The position numbers and the translations under genes were made by a program. From contig JAEZZO010000073.1 of NCBI GenBank assembly GCA_023418475.1, positions 1 through 64,000 of the forward strand: 64,000 nucleotides of DNA, in the 5' to 3' direction. How positions within the stretch are numbered: position 1 is the stretch's first letter; every line of letters starts with the position of its first letter. This DNA comes from Bacillota bacterium. GTDB taxonomy: Bacteria; Bacillota; Clostridia; Lachnospirales; Lachnospiraceae. Positions 50,148-60,360 of this stretch are shown piece by piece. The notes beneath the pieces are model-generated. The model did no database searches. It was not told the DNA's origin and was given only the letters and a program-made list of their open reading frames with translations.

Positions 50148-50372
50148 TTAACGGTGGTTGTTGAAGCCTCTCTGTTCGCTTCTGCCATAACCACTATTAT
50201 TTCTGCCATAGCCGCCGTTACCGTTATTCTTCTGCTGTTTATTTGCCTTTCTGCACTCAGGACATCTTTGAGGATCGTTATTAAATCCTTTTTCCTTATA
50301 AAATGCCTGTTCTCCCTCAGTGAAAATAAACTCTGCCTTACAATCTTTACATACTAATACCCTATCTGCCAT
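50148..50372 (-). CDS. Small zinc-ribbon protein with Gly/Asn/Tyr-rich tail
   Basis: A 74-residue protein. A zinc ribbon (VCKDCKAEF then CPECRK, two CxxC pairs) of the probable zinc-ribbon domain type fills residues 5-45. The tail is rich in Gly, Asn, Arg and Tyr (GNGGYGRNNSGYGRSEQRGF), like low-complexity RNA-binding tails. ATG 50372 has AGGAGG 8 nt upstream. Abundant small proteins of this type occur widely in clostridia; function unknown, perhaps nucleic-acid binding. Confidence 0.88.
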   Translation of the reverse strand: MADRVLVCKDCKAEFIFTEGEQAFYKEKGFNNDPQRCPECRKANKQQKNNGNGGYGRNNSGYGRSEQRGFNNHR

Positions 50373-50397
50373 GATCATGACCTCCTTAAATTTTTGC

Positions 50398-50427
50398 ATT
50401 AAATATTTCTAAAAAATGCTGTTCCAA
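50398..50427 (-). promoter_or_regulatory. Probable promoter of the zinc-ribbon gene
   Basis: On the minus strand TTGGAA (50427-50422) and TTTAAT (50403-50398) with an 18-bp spacer. This would leave a leader of about 20 nt. Confidence 0.5.
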
Positions 50428-50597
50428 TAATTTAAAGAGGTTTGTATAAAACCATTCCAGATTTAAATATATGGACTGCTTACAGTATATCATTAAAGTG
50501 AAAATCAAGCAATCATTTATCATTGTATTATTTCCCAAAATTTCATGAATTTTGTTAACTTTTATTGTAAGCTTCGTTTTGGCATGTAAAATATATA

Positions 50598-53117
50598 CTA
50601 ATCCGCGATTTCTATTTGAACCAGTCTAACTTCAAGTGGTTCAAGCATGGAGGAAATGGTTAAATGACCATCCATTATCTCTTCGCTATGAATATAGAGG
50701 CCCTCCGCGGAAGCAGCCTGGAGCAGGCTAAGGTCTTCCTGGTTAAGTGTTTCTGCACCCATCCGTACCCAGGTATCGTAGGAGGAACCATGCTCGCGGT
50801 TAATATAAAATTCCTTTACAGTGCATCTTGTGCCGGGAAGATTGCATAAATGTATCTTGGCGACAGCATCCTGTTTATTAAAGAAGGGTATATAGTGCTC
50901 TGTATTTGTCATTTCCAGAAGCTTTCCGGATGCAAAAAGCTTGGGGAAATGCTCATAGTTATAATAAATTATGCTGATTCTCATTTCATCTTTCGTAGCA
51001 AACCATCCGTCCCCTCTGCCTAAGAATGTTTTACCCAGATGCTTCATAATCCGTAATACATTATAGGAAGATTTTGGAATACCATTCATGGTCAATAAGC
51101 CAAAACCACCATGGAACAGGTGGGAGGGAGTCTGAAGCTCCTCAAAATAGTCAGTTAAATTCCAATACCCAAAGGAATCCAGCCGATCATAATTATCCAG
51201 TAAATTCTTGGCCAGATAACAGGATTTAAAGCAGGTATCATTAATCGGGTTACGGCTTGATAAGGTCAAATTCCATTCTGTTAAATAATGTGGTATTTTT
51301 GTATAGCCTGCAGTTTTCATCGTTTTCTTAAATTCGTTTAGATAGATAAACAAGGAACTTGGATCGGTACTCAGATTATTTAAAATACCGTATTCACTTA
51401 AATTATTAAAGACTAAATATTTATTATCCGGATTTTCTTCGATTCTTTTTTGCGTAGCGAGGGCGTCGTCATAGTAATGTATGTCAATGAAATCTGGTGA
51501 GCAGCCGTTTGCTTCAATATAATTGGTAAACCGGAAAAACCAGTCACAGTCAAAAAATGTGGTAGCAGGAGTACCAATTTTTATTTTTGGAAGCAGATTT
51601 TTGATGATATGATAGGTTTCGGTGTAGAAGACAAAAAAATCCTCTTCCTGATCAAAACTGAAAATACCGGAAGCGGGCTCATTCCAGATGTTAACCGGCC
51701 AGGTTAAAACTTCCTTTGTACCATAGCGGTTCATCAGATTTTGAAAGAGTTCTACAACCAGATATTTCCATTTATCCATGTCCTTTGGCTTACTAATCAG
51801 TTCCCTCTTAAAGAAAACATATTTTTCAGAAGAAGCGGCAAGTGCACGCGGCATAAAATTCAACCGGATAAATGGCTTTAGTTTGAGACTTAAAACGAAA
51901 TCAAGTGCCTCATTTACCTGTGTAAAGCTAAGGGTTGGTTTACCCGCATTATTCTCGCCGTAAACCATCATATCATCAGAGATCAAGCCATGAAAACTCA
52001 AATACTCAAAACCAATTTCCTGTTGTGTTTTCATAATCATCTCCTGAACAGAGGCATATAACAAAAGCTTGGCTGAATTTATAGTAAGAACTTTACGGTA
52101 ATTATGCTGAAGATTTCCAAGTGAAGAAGTGAAATCGATTGTTTTACAATCAATGGATTTCACTTTGTAATCTGTCATTGGTATCTCATGCTGGAAAAGA
52201 TTTAGATATTTTCCCAGCTTCTCTAATTTTGCGGTATCACTCAGGCTGATAGAAGTCCACTTTGCGGTAGAATGAACCTGTTTTGGAACAACGGAGATAC
52301 TTTTCGAATAATTTTTACGATATTCACTTGGACGAACACCATAGCTTTTCTTAAAGGCATTTACAAAGGAACGTGAATCGGAAAACCCGCTGTTTCTTGC
52401 AATACTTTCAATGGTTAAATCGCTCGACAGCATTTCGTTAACCGCATGCTCCAGCTTGATACTATTGGAATAATTAATAAAAGTAGTTCCCATATGCTTT
52501 TCTATAAATTTTGAGAGATAGGAAACGGACATATGCTGACTTTCGGCCAGACTGGAAAGTGTTATATTTTCCCTGTAATGACTTTTGATATAACGTGTTA
52601 TCATCCGAATACGATCGTTATGCTTTTCAGAACCGGAGGATAAAAAGCGGTTCTCAGAAAATGAGGTATTTAATTCATTAAAAAGCATATAAATCAGTGC
52701 CATGGTTTTACAATTATTTTGAGAGATGGAATTTGTCTGTATGATCCGGGCTATCAGATACCGGATATAATTATAATCTGTGTAGGAATGCTGCTTATTT
52801 ACAGAGCAGCACATAAAATACGTATCTGTTCTTATAGGGCGAAAGTAGATATGCTCTAAGTCTATTTGAAGAAGAATCATTTCACATGCTTCGGACTTCA
52901 TATCATGAACGGCATCGCTGTTAATCACGATTACATCATCTTCATAAAGTACATATACTACGTTATCCACACTAACTGTCAATTGACCGCTCAAAATGAA
53001 GAGAATTTCGATGCTCGAGTGCCAATGCCTGTCTTCATAGCCTGTCAGCCGATTGATATAAAAGCGAAGCGGGATATCTGTATCATAGTGAATCAATTCA
53101 TGCCTTTCATCTGTCAT
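50598..53117 (-). CDS. AraC regulator fused to a GH39-like glycoside hydrolase domain
   Basis: An 839-residue fusion. Residues about 1-130 form a cupin sensor (HWHSSIEILFILSGQLTV), about 165-275 an AraC double helix-turn-helix (LSSLAESQHMSVSYLSKFIE and SIARNSGFSDSRSFVNAFKKSYG). From about 300 on it is a family-39-type (beta-xylosidase/alpha-iduronidase-like) barrel with acid/base Glu in PVNIWNEPASGIF and candidate nucleophile Glu in HYLTEWNLTLSSRNPINDT, then a beta-sandwich end. No signal peptide, so it acts in the cytoplasm, presumably sensing or trimming the sugar while regulating the adjacent divergent ABC operon. ATG 53117 has AAAGGA about 10 nt upstream. Confidence 0.88.
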   Translation of the reverse strand: MTDERHELIHYDTDIPLRFYINRLTGYEDRHWHSSIEILFILSGQLTVSVDNVVYVLYEDDVIVINSDAVHDMKSEACEMILLQIDLEHIYFRPIRTDTYFMCCSVNKQHSYTDYNYIRYLIARIIQTNSISQNNCKTMALIYMLFNELNTSFSENRFLSSGSEKHNDRIRMITRYIKSHYRENITLSSLAESQHMSVSYLSKFIEKHMGTTFINYSNSIKLEHAVNEMLSSDLTIESIARNSGFSDSRSFVNAFKKSYGVRPSEYRKNYSKSISVVPKQVHSTAKWTSISLSDTAKLEKLGKYLNLFQHEIPMTDYKVKSIDCKTIDFTSSLGNLQHNYRKVLTINSAKLLLYASVQEMIMKTQQEIGFEYLSFHGLISDDMMVYGENNAGKPTLSFTQVNEALDFVLSLKLKPFIRLNFMPRALAASSEKYVFFKRELISKPKDMDKWKYLVVELFQNLMNRYGTKEVLTWPVNIWNEPASGIFSFDQEEDFFVFYTETYHIIKNLLPKIKIGTPATTFFDCDWFFRFTNYIEANGCSPDFIDIHYYDDALATQKRIEENPDNKYLVFNNLSEYGILNNLSTDPSSLFIYLNEFKKTMKTAGYTKIPHYLTEWNLTLSSRNPINDTCFKSCYLAKNLLDNYDRLDSFGYWNLTDYFEELQTPSHLFHGGFGLLTMNGIPKSSYNVLRIMKHLGKTFLGRGDGWFATKDEMRISIIYYNYEHFPKLFASGKLLEMTNTEHYIPFFNKQDAVAKIHLCNLPGTRCTVKEFYINREHGSSYDTWVRMGAETLNQEDLSLLQAASAEGLYIHSEEIMDGHLTISSMLEPLEVRLVQIEIAD

Positions 53118-53409
53118 TCGAATGCATTCCTTTCGTAAGTAAATCTTATAATAAAATTTATCATAAATAAATTTGATTGTCAAAAATGTGAGTATAACTT
53201 TTATTTCTGGTAATTAATATCATTAAGAAATAGTATTTGAAGCATTGATAAAAAATACACAGAGAGTAGCTTCGGATGATGTGAAAAAAAAGTGGGTAAT
53301 TAGGAGAAAAAAGTGAATAATAAAATAATTTTTTTGGCAAAGTAAAAATCGATAGAAAAAAGAGCGTAAAATGAACAGTTTTATGCTATAAACTCACTGG
53401 ATTTTGACG

Positions 53410-53438
53410 TTGGATTTAGGAAATAGGCTTAATATAAT
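53410..53438 (+). promoter_or_regulatory. Promoter of the polysaccharide ABC operon
   Basis: TTGGAT (53410-53415) and TATAAT (53433-53438), 17-bp spacer, in the 480-bp gap between the divergent AraC-GH39 gene and the first permease. The leader is about 150 nt. No other gene is seen in the gap. Confidence 0.6.
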
Positions 53439-53597
53439 ATAGAGGTTTCCACGAAGGTTGATAAAAGCAGTAGAAATTATAGTATGTTGCAAAAAAACAT
53501 TCCTGGCAGTATGGAAATGGAAGGCTATGTAGGTCTATGCAGACATGCATTAGAAGCATTTCAGATAAATGGTATTAATTGATAAGGAGGATATAAG

Positions 53598-54515
53598 ATG
53601 AAAAGCAAGCTTTTAAAGATAAAACGGTATTTACCGTTGTATCTGATGTTTTTACCGGGTGCGGCTTATTTGTTTATTAATAATTACATCCCCATGGGAG
53701 GATTGGTTGTTGCTTTTAAAAAATACAATGTCCGAAAGGGTATATCAGGTAGTCCATGGTGCAGCTTTAAGAATTTTGAGTTTTTATTTAATACACCGGA
53801 TGCATGGGTGATTACAAGAAACACAATTCTATATAATACAGCATTTATTATGATCAATATGGTTTTGGGAATAATTTTTGCGATATTTATCTGTGATACC
53901 GTAAATAAGAAGCTGCAGAAGACCTATCAGAGTGCTATCCTGTTTCCGTTTCTAATGTCTGCAGTTATTATAGGCTATATTGTATATGCCTTCCTGAGTC
54001 AGAGTACAGGAATTGTAAATAATACAATTCTAACAGCACTTGGAAAGAATGGAATTAACTGGTATTCCGAGGCAAAATACTGGCCTTTTATCCTGGTGTT
54101 TGTTAATACATGGAAGGGAATCGGATATGGATGCCTTATCTTTGTATCCGGTATCAATGGTATTGACCCTTCTTTTTATGAAGCAGCCGAACTGGATGGA
54201 GCCTCAAAATGGCAGCAGATTAAAAAAATAACACTGCCCTCTTTGGCACCTATTGTGATTACCTTGACGCTGCTAAGTGTCGGTCGAATTTTCTACTCGG
54301 ATTTTGGTTTGTTTTATCAGGTACCTCGTAATTCCGGTATGATTTATTCTACAACAAATGTTATTGATACCTATGTGTACCGGGGCTTAATGCAGCAGTC
54401 TAATGTAGGAATGTCGGCAGCCGCAGGCTTCTATCAGTCCGTTGTTGGTTTTATTCTGGTATTGGTTGCAAACCTTGTGGTTCGGAAAGCAAGCAAGGAA
54501 AATGCATTATTCTAA
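53598..54515 (+). CDS. LplB-type polysaccharide ABC transporter permease
   Basis: A 305-residue six-helix permease of the LplB family, with YLMFLPGAAYLFINNYIPMGG at the start and the EAA loop FYEAAELDGASKWQQIKKITLPSLAP. Such transporters import oligosaccharides from plant or host polysaccharides and use a shared ATPase encoded elsewhere. GGAGG lies 7 nt before the ATG. Operon with the CarB-type permease and lipoprotein that follow. Confidence 0.94.
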   Translation: MKSKLLKIKRYLPLYLMFLPGAAYLFINNYIPMGGLVVAFKKYNVRKGISGSPWCSFKNFEFLFNTPDAWVITRNTILYNTAFIMINMVLGIIFAIFICDTVNKKLQKTYQSAILFPFLMSAVIIGYIVYAFLSQSTGIVNNTILTALGKNGINWYSEAKYWPFILVFVNTWKGIGYGCLIFVSGINGIDPSFYEAAELDGASKWQQIKKITLPSLAPIVITLTLLSVGRIFYSDFGLFYQVPRNSGMIYSTTNVIDTYVYRGLMQQSNVGMSAAAGFYQSVVGFILVLVANLVVRKASKENALF

Positions 54516-54568
54516 TTTTCAGGATAAATAATATGCGCACAAAGCTTGCGCAGGAATGTGAGGTAAAT

Positions 54569-55459
54569 ATGAGAGAAAAACCATTTTCTAAATTTCAGAT
54601 ACTGGCGAATTTAACGATGATTATATGGACATTGGTTGTAATACTGCCATTTCTATTACTATTTATGTCGTCTGTCACAGATGAAAATACTCTTGTGGCC
54701 AACGGGTATTCCTTTTTCCCGGCAAAATTTTCACTGGCGGCATATACCTATATCATCCGGTCAGGAGAAAAGATATTAAAGGCATATGGAATCAGTATTT
54801 TAGTAACAGCAGTCGGTACTTTTCTCAATGTATTATTGTCTGCTCTGATGGCATATCCCCTTTCGATTAAGAAGCTTCCGGGAAAAAATCTGATGAATTT
54901 TTTTGTGTTTTTTACAATGCTGTTTAACGGCGGTATTGTACCGGCATATCTGATGTGGACAGGCACGTTCCATATTAAGGATACGATCTGGGCCCAACTG
55001 CTGCCAAACCTGCTGCTAAGTGCTTGGAATGTTATGATGATACGTACCTATTTTATTACAAGCATTCCGGATAGTCTATATGAAGCGGCTGAAATTGATG
55101 GAGCCCATCAGCTGAAGATTTTTTCAAGTATTGTAATACCTCTTGGCAAGCCCATTCTTGTGACGATGGGAACCTTTGCTGGTCTGAGCTATTGGAATGA
55201 TTGGACGAATGGACTTTACTTTCTTGTTAAAAATCAGAACCTTTATAATGTTCAAAATCTACTGAACCAGATGGTCAGCAATATTCAATACCTGGCAACA
55301 AGTACTAATTCAAATGTAACTTCAGCGGCATCAAATCTTCCGTCGACCGCAATACAAATGGCGATTGCTTTTGTGGCAATCCTGCCAATTATGTTAATCT
55401 TCCCTTCCTTTCAGAAGTATTACTCGAAGGGACTTACCCTTGGTGGTGTAAAGGGTTGA
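54569..55459 (+). CDS. CarB/YtcP-type ABC transporter permease
   Basis: A 296-residue six-helix permease, partner of LplB. EAA loop SLYEAAEIDGAHQLKIFSSIVIPLGKP, family ending in PSFQKYYSKGLTLGGVKG. ATG 54569 has GAGG 6 nt upstream; an ATG at 54533 falls in the TGCGCA hairpin and lacks a site. Confidence 0.94.
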   Translation: MREKPFSKFQILANLTMIIWTLVVILPFLLLFMSSVTDENTLVANGYSFFPAKFSLAAYTYIIRSGEKILKAYGISILVTAVGTFLNVLLSALMAYPLSIKKLPGKNLMNFFVFFTMLFNGGIVPAYLMWTGTFHIKDTIWAQLLPNLLLSAWNVMMIRTYFITSIPDSLYEAAEIDGAHQLKIFSSIVIPLGKPILVTMGTFAGLSYWNDWTNGLYFLVKNQNLYNVQNLLNQMVSNIQYLATSTNSNVTSAASNLPSTAIQMAIAFVAILPIMLIFPSFQKYYSKGLTLGGVKG

Positions 55460-55525
55460 TGAAAAATGAATGGAGATGCAGTATGCATTTTCAGATAGAA
55501 TTATTTATTATAAGGAGGAAAAATT

Positions 55526-57175
55526 ATGAAGAAAAGATTAGTTTCTTTGATGGTTGTATTTACGATTGTCGTAGCTATGCTGGCAGGCTGCAGTAAGAAA
55601 ACCGACAATAAAGGTTCGGAGAACGCTACCGGAACACCAGCTGCATCTGCATCTACAACACCAGCACCTACAACATCCGGAGATAGCTCAGTTACAAAAA
55701 CAGCGATTGGTGAGTATACAGAACAAAAACCGTATCACCTGGTATTTTCCTATATTGAGTTTTATAAGCAGGATGATACTGCACGTAAAGCAGTACAGGA
55801 TGCAATTAATAAGAAGATGATACCACAGTACCACATTGAAGTAGAACTGCTTCCGCTGCAGTTTGCCGATTATCAGTCTAAGATTCAGTTAATGCTTTCC
55901 GGTGGCGATGCACTGGATGTTTTACCAATCTACTATCCATATGCGTCTAGCTGGATAAACATGGGCGGTATCTACGATATGAAGGAATTTATGGATACGG
56001 ATGACGGAAAAGCTATTGTGAAAGCACTTGGTGAAAATAATGCAACAGTAGGGTCCATGAACGGTATACTTTATGGTTTCCCGGCTAATAAAGAATCGGT
56101 TGAGCTTGGCGGTCTCAGCTTGAGAGCAGATATATGCGATAAATTAGGTATTACAGAGAAATATGGTTTAAAAAAGAATGACGATGAGTATACAGGAAAA
56201 TATTATGACTGGTCTGTTGCTACAGATATCTTTGCACAGGTAAAGAAAGCTTATCCTGATATGACTCCGTTATACATGTATAATTCTGATCAATTAGTAC
56301 GTTTTGCATTCTTTGACGAATTAGTAGACGGATTTGGTGTTCTTGATTGGGAAGCTGACCACAATTCGACCAAGGTAGTTAATAAATTTGAGACAGAAAC
56401 CTATAAAAAAGCTGTAAAAAGGCTTGCTGACTGGTATGACAAGGGATATATATTTAAAGATGCAGCTACAGATACACAGGGTAGTGCGACCATGATGAAG
56501 GCAGGAAATACTTTCAGCTATCTGTCTGCAATCAAACCAGGCTTCCTTGCTGAGAATAAATCCGCCAATGGTATGGATAGCTATGCAATGTATTTTGGTA
56601 ATCATAAAGAAGGCGCAATTTCAACTACAAATGTTAGCTTTTTCAATACAGGTATTACTACGAACAGCGAGGATCCTGAAATGGCATTCAAATTTATTTC
56701 TGCTTTATATTCTGATTCAGAGCTTATGAATCTGTGGCAGAATGGTATTAAGGATGTAAATTATAAAGTATTGGATGACGGTACCGCTTATTTCGTAGAT
56801 GGCGAAGACGGAACAAACTACAAATATCATCAGAATACAGGATGGTTTATGGGAAATCAATTCATCAGCTATGTATGGAATGATGGTTCCAAAACTCCCG
56901 ATTACTGGAGCAAGCTGCAGCATCATAATGACTGGGCTCAGTATACACCGGCCTTCGGATTTATGTGGGACAGTACAAACTATTCCACCCAGATTACCGC
57001 TTTAAACAATGCACTCCAGACTTACCGCGCTGCGCTGGATACCGGCAGTGTTGGTTCTGCTAATGTTGATGCTACGATTAAGAAATTAAATGACGCGTTA
57101 TATGCTGCAGGACTTAAGGATGTTATGGATGCAAAACAAAAACAGCTTGACGAATGGCTGGCAGGTAAGAAGTAA
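55526..57175 (+). CDS. LplA-type extracellular polysaccharide-binding lipoprotein
   Basis: A 549-residue solute-binding lipoprotein. The signal peptide ends in the lipobox MLAGC (Cys about 22), then a Thr/Pro/Ser linker and the binding domain with YHIEVELLPLQFADYQSKIQLMLSGG, as in LplA. The C-terminal 140 residues resemble DUF3502, usual for this family. AAGGAGG precedes the ATG. Third gene of the transporter operon; terminator follows. Confidence 0.94.
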   Translation: MKKRLVSLMVVFTIVVAMLAGCSKKTDNKGSENATGTPAASASTTPAPTTSGDSSVTKTAIGEYTEQKPYHLVFSYIEFYKQDDTARKAVQDAINKKMIPQYHIEVELLPLQFADYQSKIQLMLSGGDALDVLPIYYPYASSWINMGGIYDMKEFMDTDDGKAIVKALGENNATVGSMNGILYGFPANKESVELGGLSLRADICDKLGITEKYGLKKNDDEYTGKYYDWSVATDIFAQVKKAYPDMTPLYMYNSDQLVRFAFFDELVDGFGVLDWEADHNSTKVVNKFETETYKKAVKRLADWYDKGYIFKDAATDTQGSATMMKAGNTFSYLSAIKPGFLAENKSANGMDSYAMYFGNHKEGAISTTNVSFFNTGITTNSEDPEMAFKFISALYSDSELMNLWQNGIKDVNYKVLDDGTAYFVDGEDGTNYKYHQNTGWFMGNQFISYVWNDGSKTPDYWSKLQHHNDWAQYTPAFGFMWDSTNYSTQITALNNALQTYRAALDTGSVGSANVDATIKKLNDALYAAGLKDVMDAKQKQLDEWLAGKK

Positions 57176-57248
57176 TCATTGACTTTACAGTGAAATAGAT
57201 ATTAATGACAAGCTTATCAGCTGGTTGGTAAATTTGCCATAGAAAGAG

Positions 57249-57284
57249 GCTGGCCGGAGAGCAATCTTTGGCCGGCTTTTTTAA
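57249..57284 (+). terminator. Terminator after the binding-lipoprotein gene
   Basis: GCTGGCC (57249-57255) pairs with GGCCGGC (57270-57276), then TTTTTT. It separates transporter genes from the hydrolase genes. Bases 57285-57460 show no confident promoter. Confidence 0.85.
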
Positions 57285-57460
57285 AGAAAACAGGAAACAG
57301 TTTACAATGCTCGTTTATTTAGATAACGAATTACCGTCAAAATTGAATAGGAAACATATAGAAATCATCAGACAAAAATATAATATTAATCTAATTATCG
57401 GAAAATAGTGAATAGTGAAATATTCCTTGTAAATAGAGACGAAATACTAGGGAGGACCTT

Positions 57461-58972
57461 ATGCAGCAAGTAGAAAAATGGGATGTATTTGAGATTGAAG
57501 GGAAGGGAAAGTCGGATGGAAATCCATTTATAGACTATCAGATAAAAGCTACTTTCACCGGAAAAAATGAAGAGAAAACAGTGGACGGCTTTTATGATGG
57601 GGATGGCATATACCGTGTACGGTTTATGCCATCTTTTGAAGGGGAATATCATTATGTTGTGGAAGGCAATTATACGCAGCAGAAAAAGGAAGGAAGCTTT
57701 CTGGTTATCCCTCCCTCAAAAGAAAACCATGGTCCGGTAAGAATATATAGCCGTTACCATTTTCAGTACGAGGATGGAGCTGCTTATTACAGCATTGGTA
57801 CAACATGCTATGCCTGGGTGAACCAGACGGAAGAATTACAGGAACAGACACTTAATACCTTAAGAAGCAATGTATTCAATAAAATAAGATTTTGTATCTT
57901 TCCAAAGCATTATTTGTATAATATGAGGGAACCAATCACTTATCCTTACGAAAAGGGAGCACAGGAGGGAATAAATCAGGAAATTCTGAAAACAAAGCTG
58001 ATGATGCCTTCCTTTGAGAATCCTATTCAGGATTTTAATTGTTTAAAGCCAAATCCGGAACATTTCAAACGCTTTGATTTAAGAATTCGTCAGCTGCGGG
58101 ATATGGGAATAGAGGCGGATATTATTCTGTGGCATCCTTATGACCGGTGGGGTTTTGCAGCTATGACGGAGGAAGCAGATGATTTATACTTAAATTATAT
58201 GGTTGCCAGATATAGCGCCTATCGGAATGTGTGGTGGTCCCTGGCCAATGAATATGACCTGATGTCCAAAACGGTAAAAGACTGGGAACGCTTTGCCGGT
58301 ATCATTAGTGAAAAAGATCCTTACAACCACCTTCGATCCATTCATAACTGTATTGAATTTTATGACTATACCAGACCATGGATTACCCACTGCAGTATGC
58401 AGCGGCAGGATCTTTACCGTCATGTGGAATATACGGATGATTATCGCAGACGATATGGCAAGCCTGTGGTTTGGGATGAAATTGCATATGAAGGAAACGT
58501 GGACCAGGGCTGGGGAAATATTACGGCCGAAGAGCTTGTAAGACGTTTTTGGGAAGCAGTTTTACGAGGCGGCTATCCCGGACATGGGGAAACTTATATG
58601 CATCCGGAGGATATCATCTGGTGGTCGCACGGTGGAGTATTACACGGTGAAAGTCCGGAACGTTTTCAATTCCTGTATCGCATTCTATGTGAGACACCGG
58701 GGCCGGGACTTAAGTGCAGACAGGGCTGGTTTGATGAAACCATAGCAGTTCCGGATATTCCCTTTCTAACACCCTTTACTTATGAAATACGCTACTATGG
58801 TTTTGGACGTCCTTCCTTTCGTATGATTGAGCTTCCGGCAGATGGGCGCTATCAGATTGAAATAATTGATACCTGGAACATGACAATTACTGATGCAGGG
58901 ATTCACAGCAATACGGTACGTCTTGATTTACCCGGAAAACAATACATGGCAATCCGTATTCGGAAAGTGTAG
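57461..58972 (+). CDS. DUF5060-DUF4038-DUF5605 glycoside hydrolase-like protein
   Basis: A 503-residue cytoplasmic protein with three parts: an N-terminal beta-sandwich DUF5060 (WDVFEIEGKGKSDGNPF, to about residue 95), an apiosidase-like DUF4038 TIM barrel (about 105-400, with SIGTTCYAW, WWSLANEYDLM holding a Glu at the acid/base place, and PVVWDEIAYEG holding a second Glu), and a C-terminal DUF5605 beta-domain (about 410-503). Such proteins are probable glycosidases, substrate unproven. Distinct from GH140 by lack of signal peptide. GGAGG precedes the ATG. Confidence 0.85.
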   Translation: MQQVEKWDVFEIEGKGKSDGNPFIDYQIKATFTGKNEEKTVDGFYDGDGIYRVRFMPSFEGEYHYVVEGNYTQQKKEGSFLVIPPSKENHGPVRIYSRYHFQYEDGAAYYSIGTTCYAWVNQTEELQEQTLNTLRSNVFNKIRFCIFPKHYLYNMREPITYPYEKGAQEGINQEILKTKLMMPSFENPIQDFNCLKPNPEHFKRFDLRIRQLRDMGIEADIILWHPYDRWGFAAMTEEADDLYLNYMVARYSAYRNVWWSLANEYDLMSKTVKDWERFAGIISEKDPYNHLRSIHNCIEFYDYTRPWITHCSMQRQDLYRHVEYTDDYRRRYGKPVVWDEIAYEGNVDQGWGNITAEELVRRFWEAVLRGGYPGHGETYMHPEDIIWWSHGGVLHGESPERFQFLYRILCETPGPGLKCRQGWFDETIAVPDIPFLTPFTYEIRYYGFGRPSFRMIELPADGRYQIEIIDTWNMTITDAGIHSNTVRLDLPGKQYMAIRIRKV

Positions 58973-59097
58973 AATGATAGCAAGGAAATTGTTTCAGTTA
59001 GGGTACTATTCATAAAGGATTCTTAAAGCAGTAAGATCAATATACTGTCGATATGGAATCTGTACTGATACACTGAAGCAGGAGAATGGAGACTTGT

Positions 59098-60264
59098 ATG
59101 ATAAAAGGAGTTAATTTAGGAAACTGGCTGGTGCTTGAGAAGTGGATGAGCCCGGTTGTATTTGATGGAATGAAGGATGTCGAAGACGAAACCTGGTTAG
59201 CCAGAACACTTTCCTCTGAAATTCTTAGGGAGCGTATGAAGGCACATCGAGAGACCTTTATTACGGAAAGGGATTTTGCATATATTGCAAAGCACGGATT
59301 GAACTCTGTCAGAATACCGATACCGTATTTTATATTTGGAGACAGGCCGCCCTTTATTGGATGTATCGAATATCTGGATCGAGCGTTCGGGTGGGCTGAA
59401 AAATATGATCTGACGATTTTGATTGATCTGCATACCACACCCGGCAGTCAGAATGGGTTTGACAACGGAGGCTTATGCGGCGTTTGCAAATGGGCGCAGA
59501 ATTCAGATGAAGTGGAGTTTGTTCTAACCGTGTTGGAACGCCTGGCGAAACGTTATGCAAGTAGAACGGGATTATATGGAATCGAGATACTCAACGAGCC
59601 GGTAAGCTCTCAATTCTGGGAATTTATAGGGGTGCCTTCCAGATATCCGGCAAAGGATAAGAGTGAAGCAGAAGGATCCGCGGGAATTAGTTCTAAGTTT
59701 TTACGCAAATTCTATACGGAGGCATATTATCGGATCAGAAAGTATCTTTCCGAGGATAAATCAGTTGTTTTTCATGATGGTTTCCGTTTAAGGGAATGGA
59801 AGGACTTCATGCGCGGGGCTGAATTTAAAAACGTGGTTTTGGATACGCATCTATTTTTAATGATGGCAGAAGCCTTTGGCTGTGTTCAGAATATAGAGGG
59901 TTATCTTACTTACATTGAGGAAATCTTCCGGCAGGATGTGAAGGAGATGCGACAATACTTTCCTGTTATTGTTGGAGAATGGAGCTTGTTCAATTCAGCT
60001 GCCTGCGGTAAGGATACGAAAGCAGGTGTTTCACCGGGAAATGAAGATGAGATCGTACAGGATATTGATGCAATAGAGAAAAAAAGGATTTACCAGAAAC
60101 TTGCACAGGCACAGCTTGAGATCTGGAAGGAAGGAGCAGGATATTATTACTGGAGCTATAAATTACTTTTAGATACGGTAAATAAGCCGCAATGGCAGGG
60201 ATGGGACAGCTGGGATCTTGGAAAATGCATCGATCAGGGCTGGTTTCCGGATAATGTATCATAA
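59098..60264 (+). CDS. GH5 glycoside hydrolase (exo-beta-1,3-glucanase/cellulase-like)
   Basis: A 388-residue cytoplasmic family 5 hydrolase. GVNLGNWLVLEKWM at the start is typical of the exo-1,3-glucanase-type members; VRIPIPYF, ILIDLHTTPGSQNGF, acid/base Glu in GIEILNEPVSS and nucleophile Glu in VIVGEWSLF complete the active site. It likely cleaves imported beta-glucooligosaccharides. ATG 59098 has GGAG 6 nt upstream; an ATG at 59086 is too close to its site. No signal peptide, fitting intracellular use. Confidence 0.92.
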   Translation: MIKGVNLGNWLVLEKWMSPVVFDGMKDVEDETWLARTLSSEILRERMKAHRETFITERDFAYIAKHGLNSVRIPIPYFIFGDRPPFIGCIEYLDRAFGWAEKYDLTILIDLHTTPGSQNGFDNGGLCGVCKWAQNSDEVEFVLTVLERLAKRYASRTGLYGIEILNEPVSSQFWEFIGVPSRYPAKDKSEAEGSAGISSKFLRKFYTEAYYRIRKYLSEDKSVVFHDGFRLREWKDFMRGAEFKNVVLDTHLFLMMAEAFGCVQNIEGYLTYIEEIFRQDVKEMRQYFPVIVGEWSLFNSAACGKDTKAGVSPGNEDEIVQDIDAIEKKRIYQKLAQAQLEIWKEGAGYYYWSYKLLLDTVNKPQWQGWDSWDLGKCIDQGWFPDNVS

Positions 60265-60360
60265 AATGGTTAACCCGACAAAAGCTTGATTTAAGTTATG
60301 AAGATGGATATTGAGGATATGCCAGATATTAGAGAAGAAAGAGAGAATGGAGGAAGTTAT

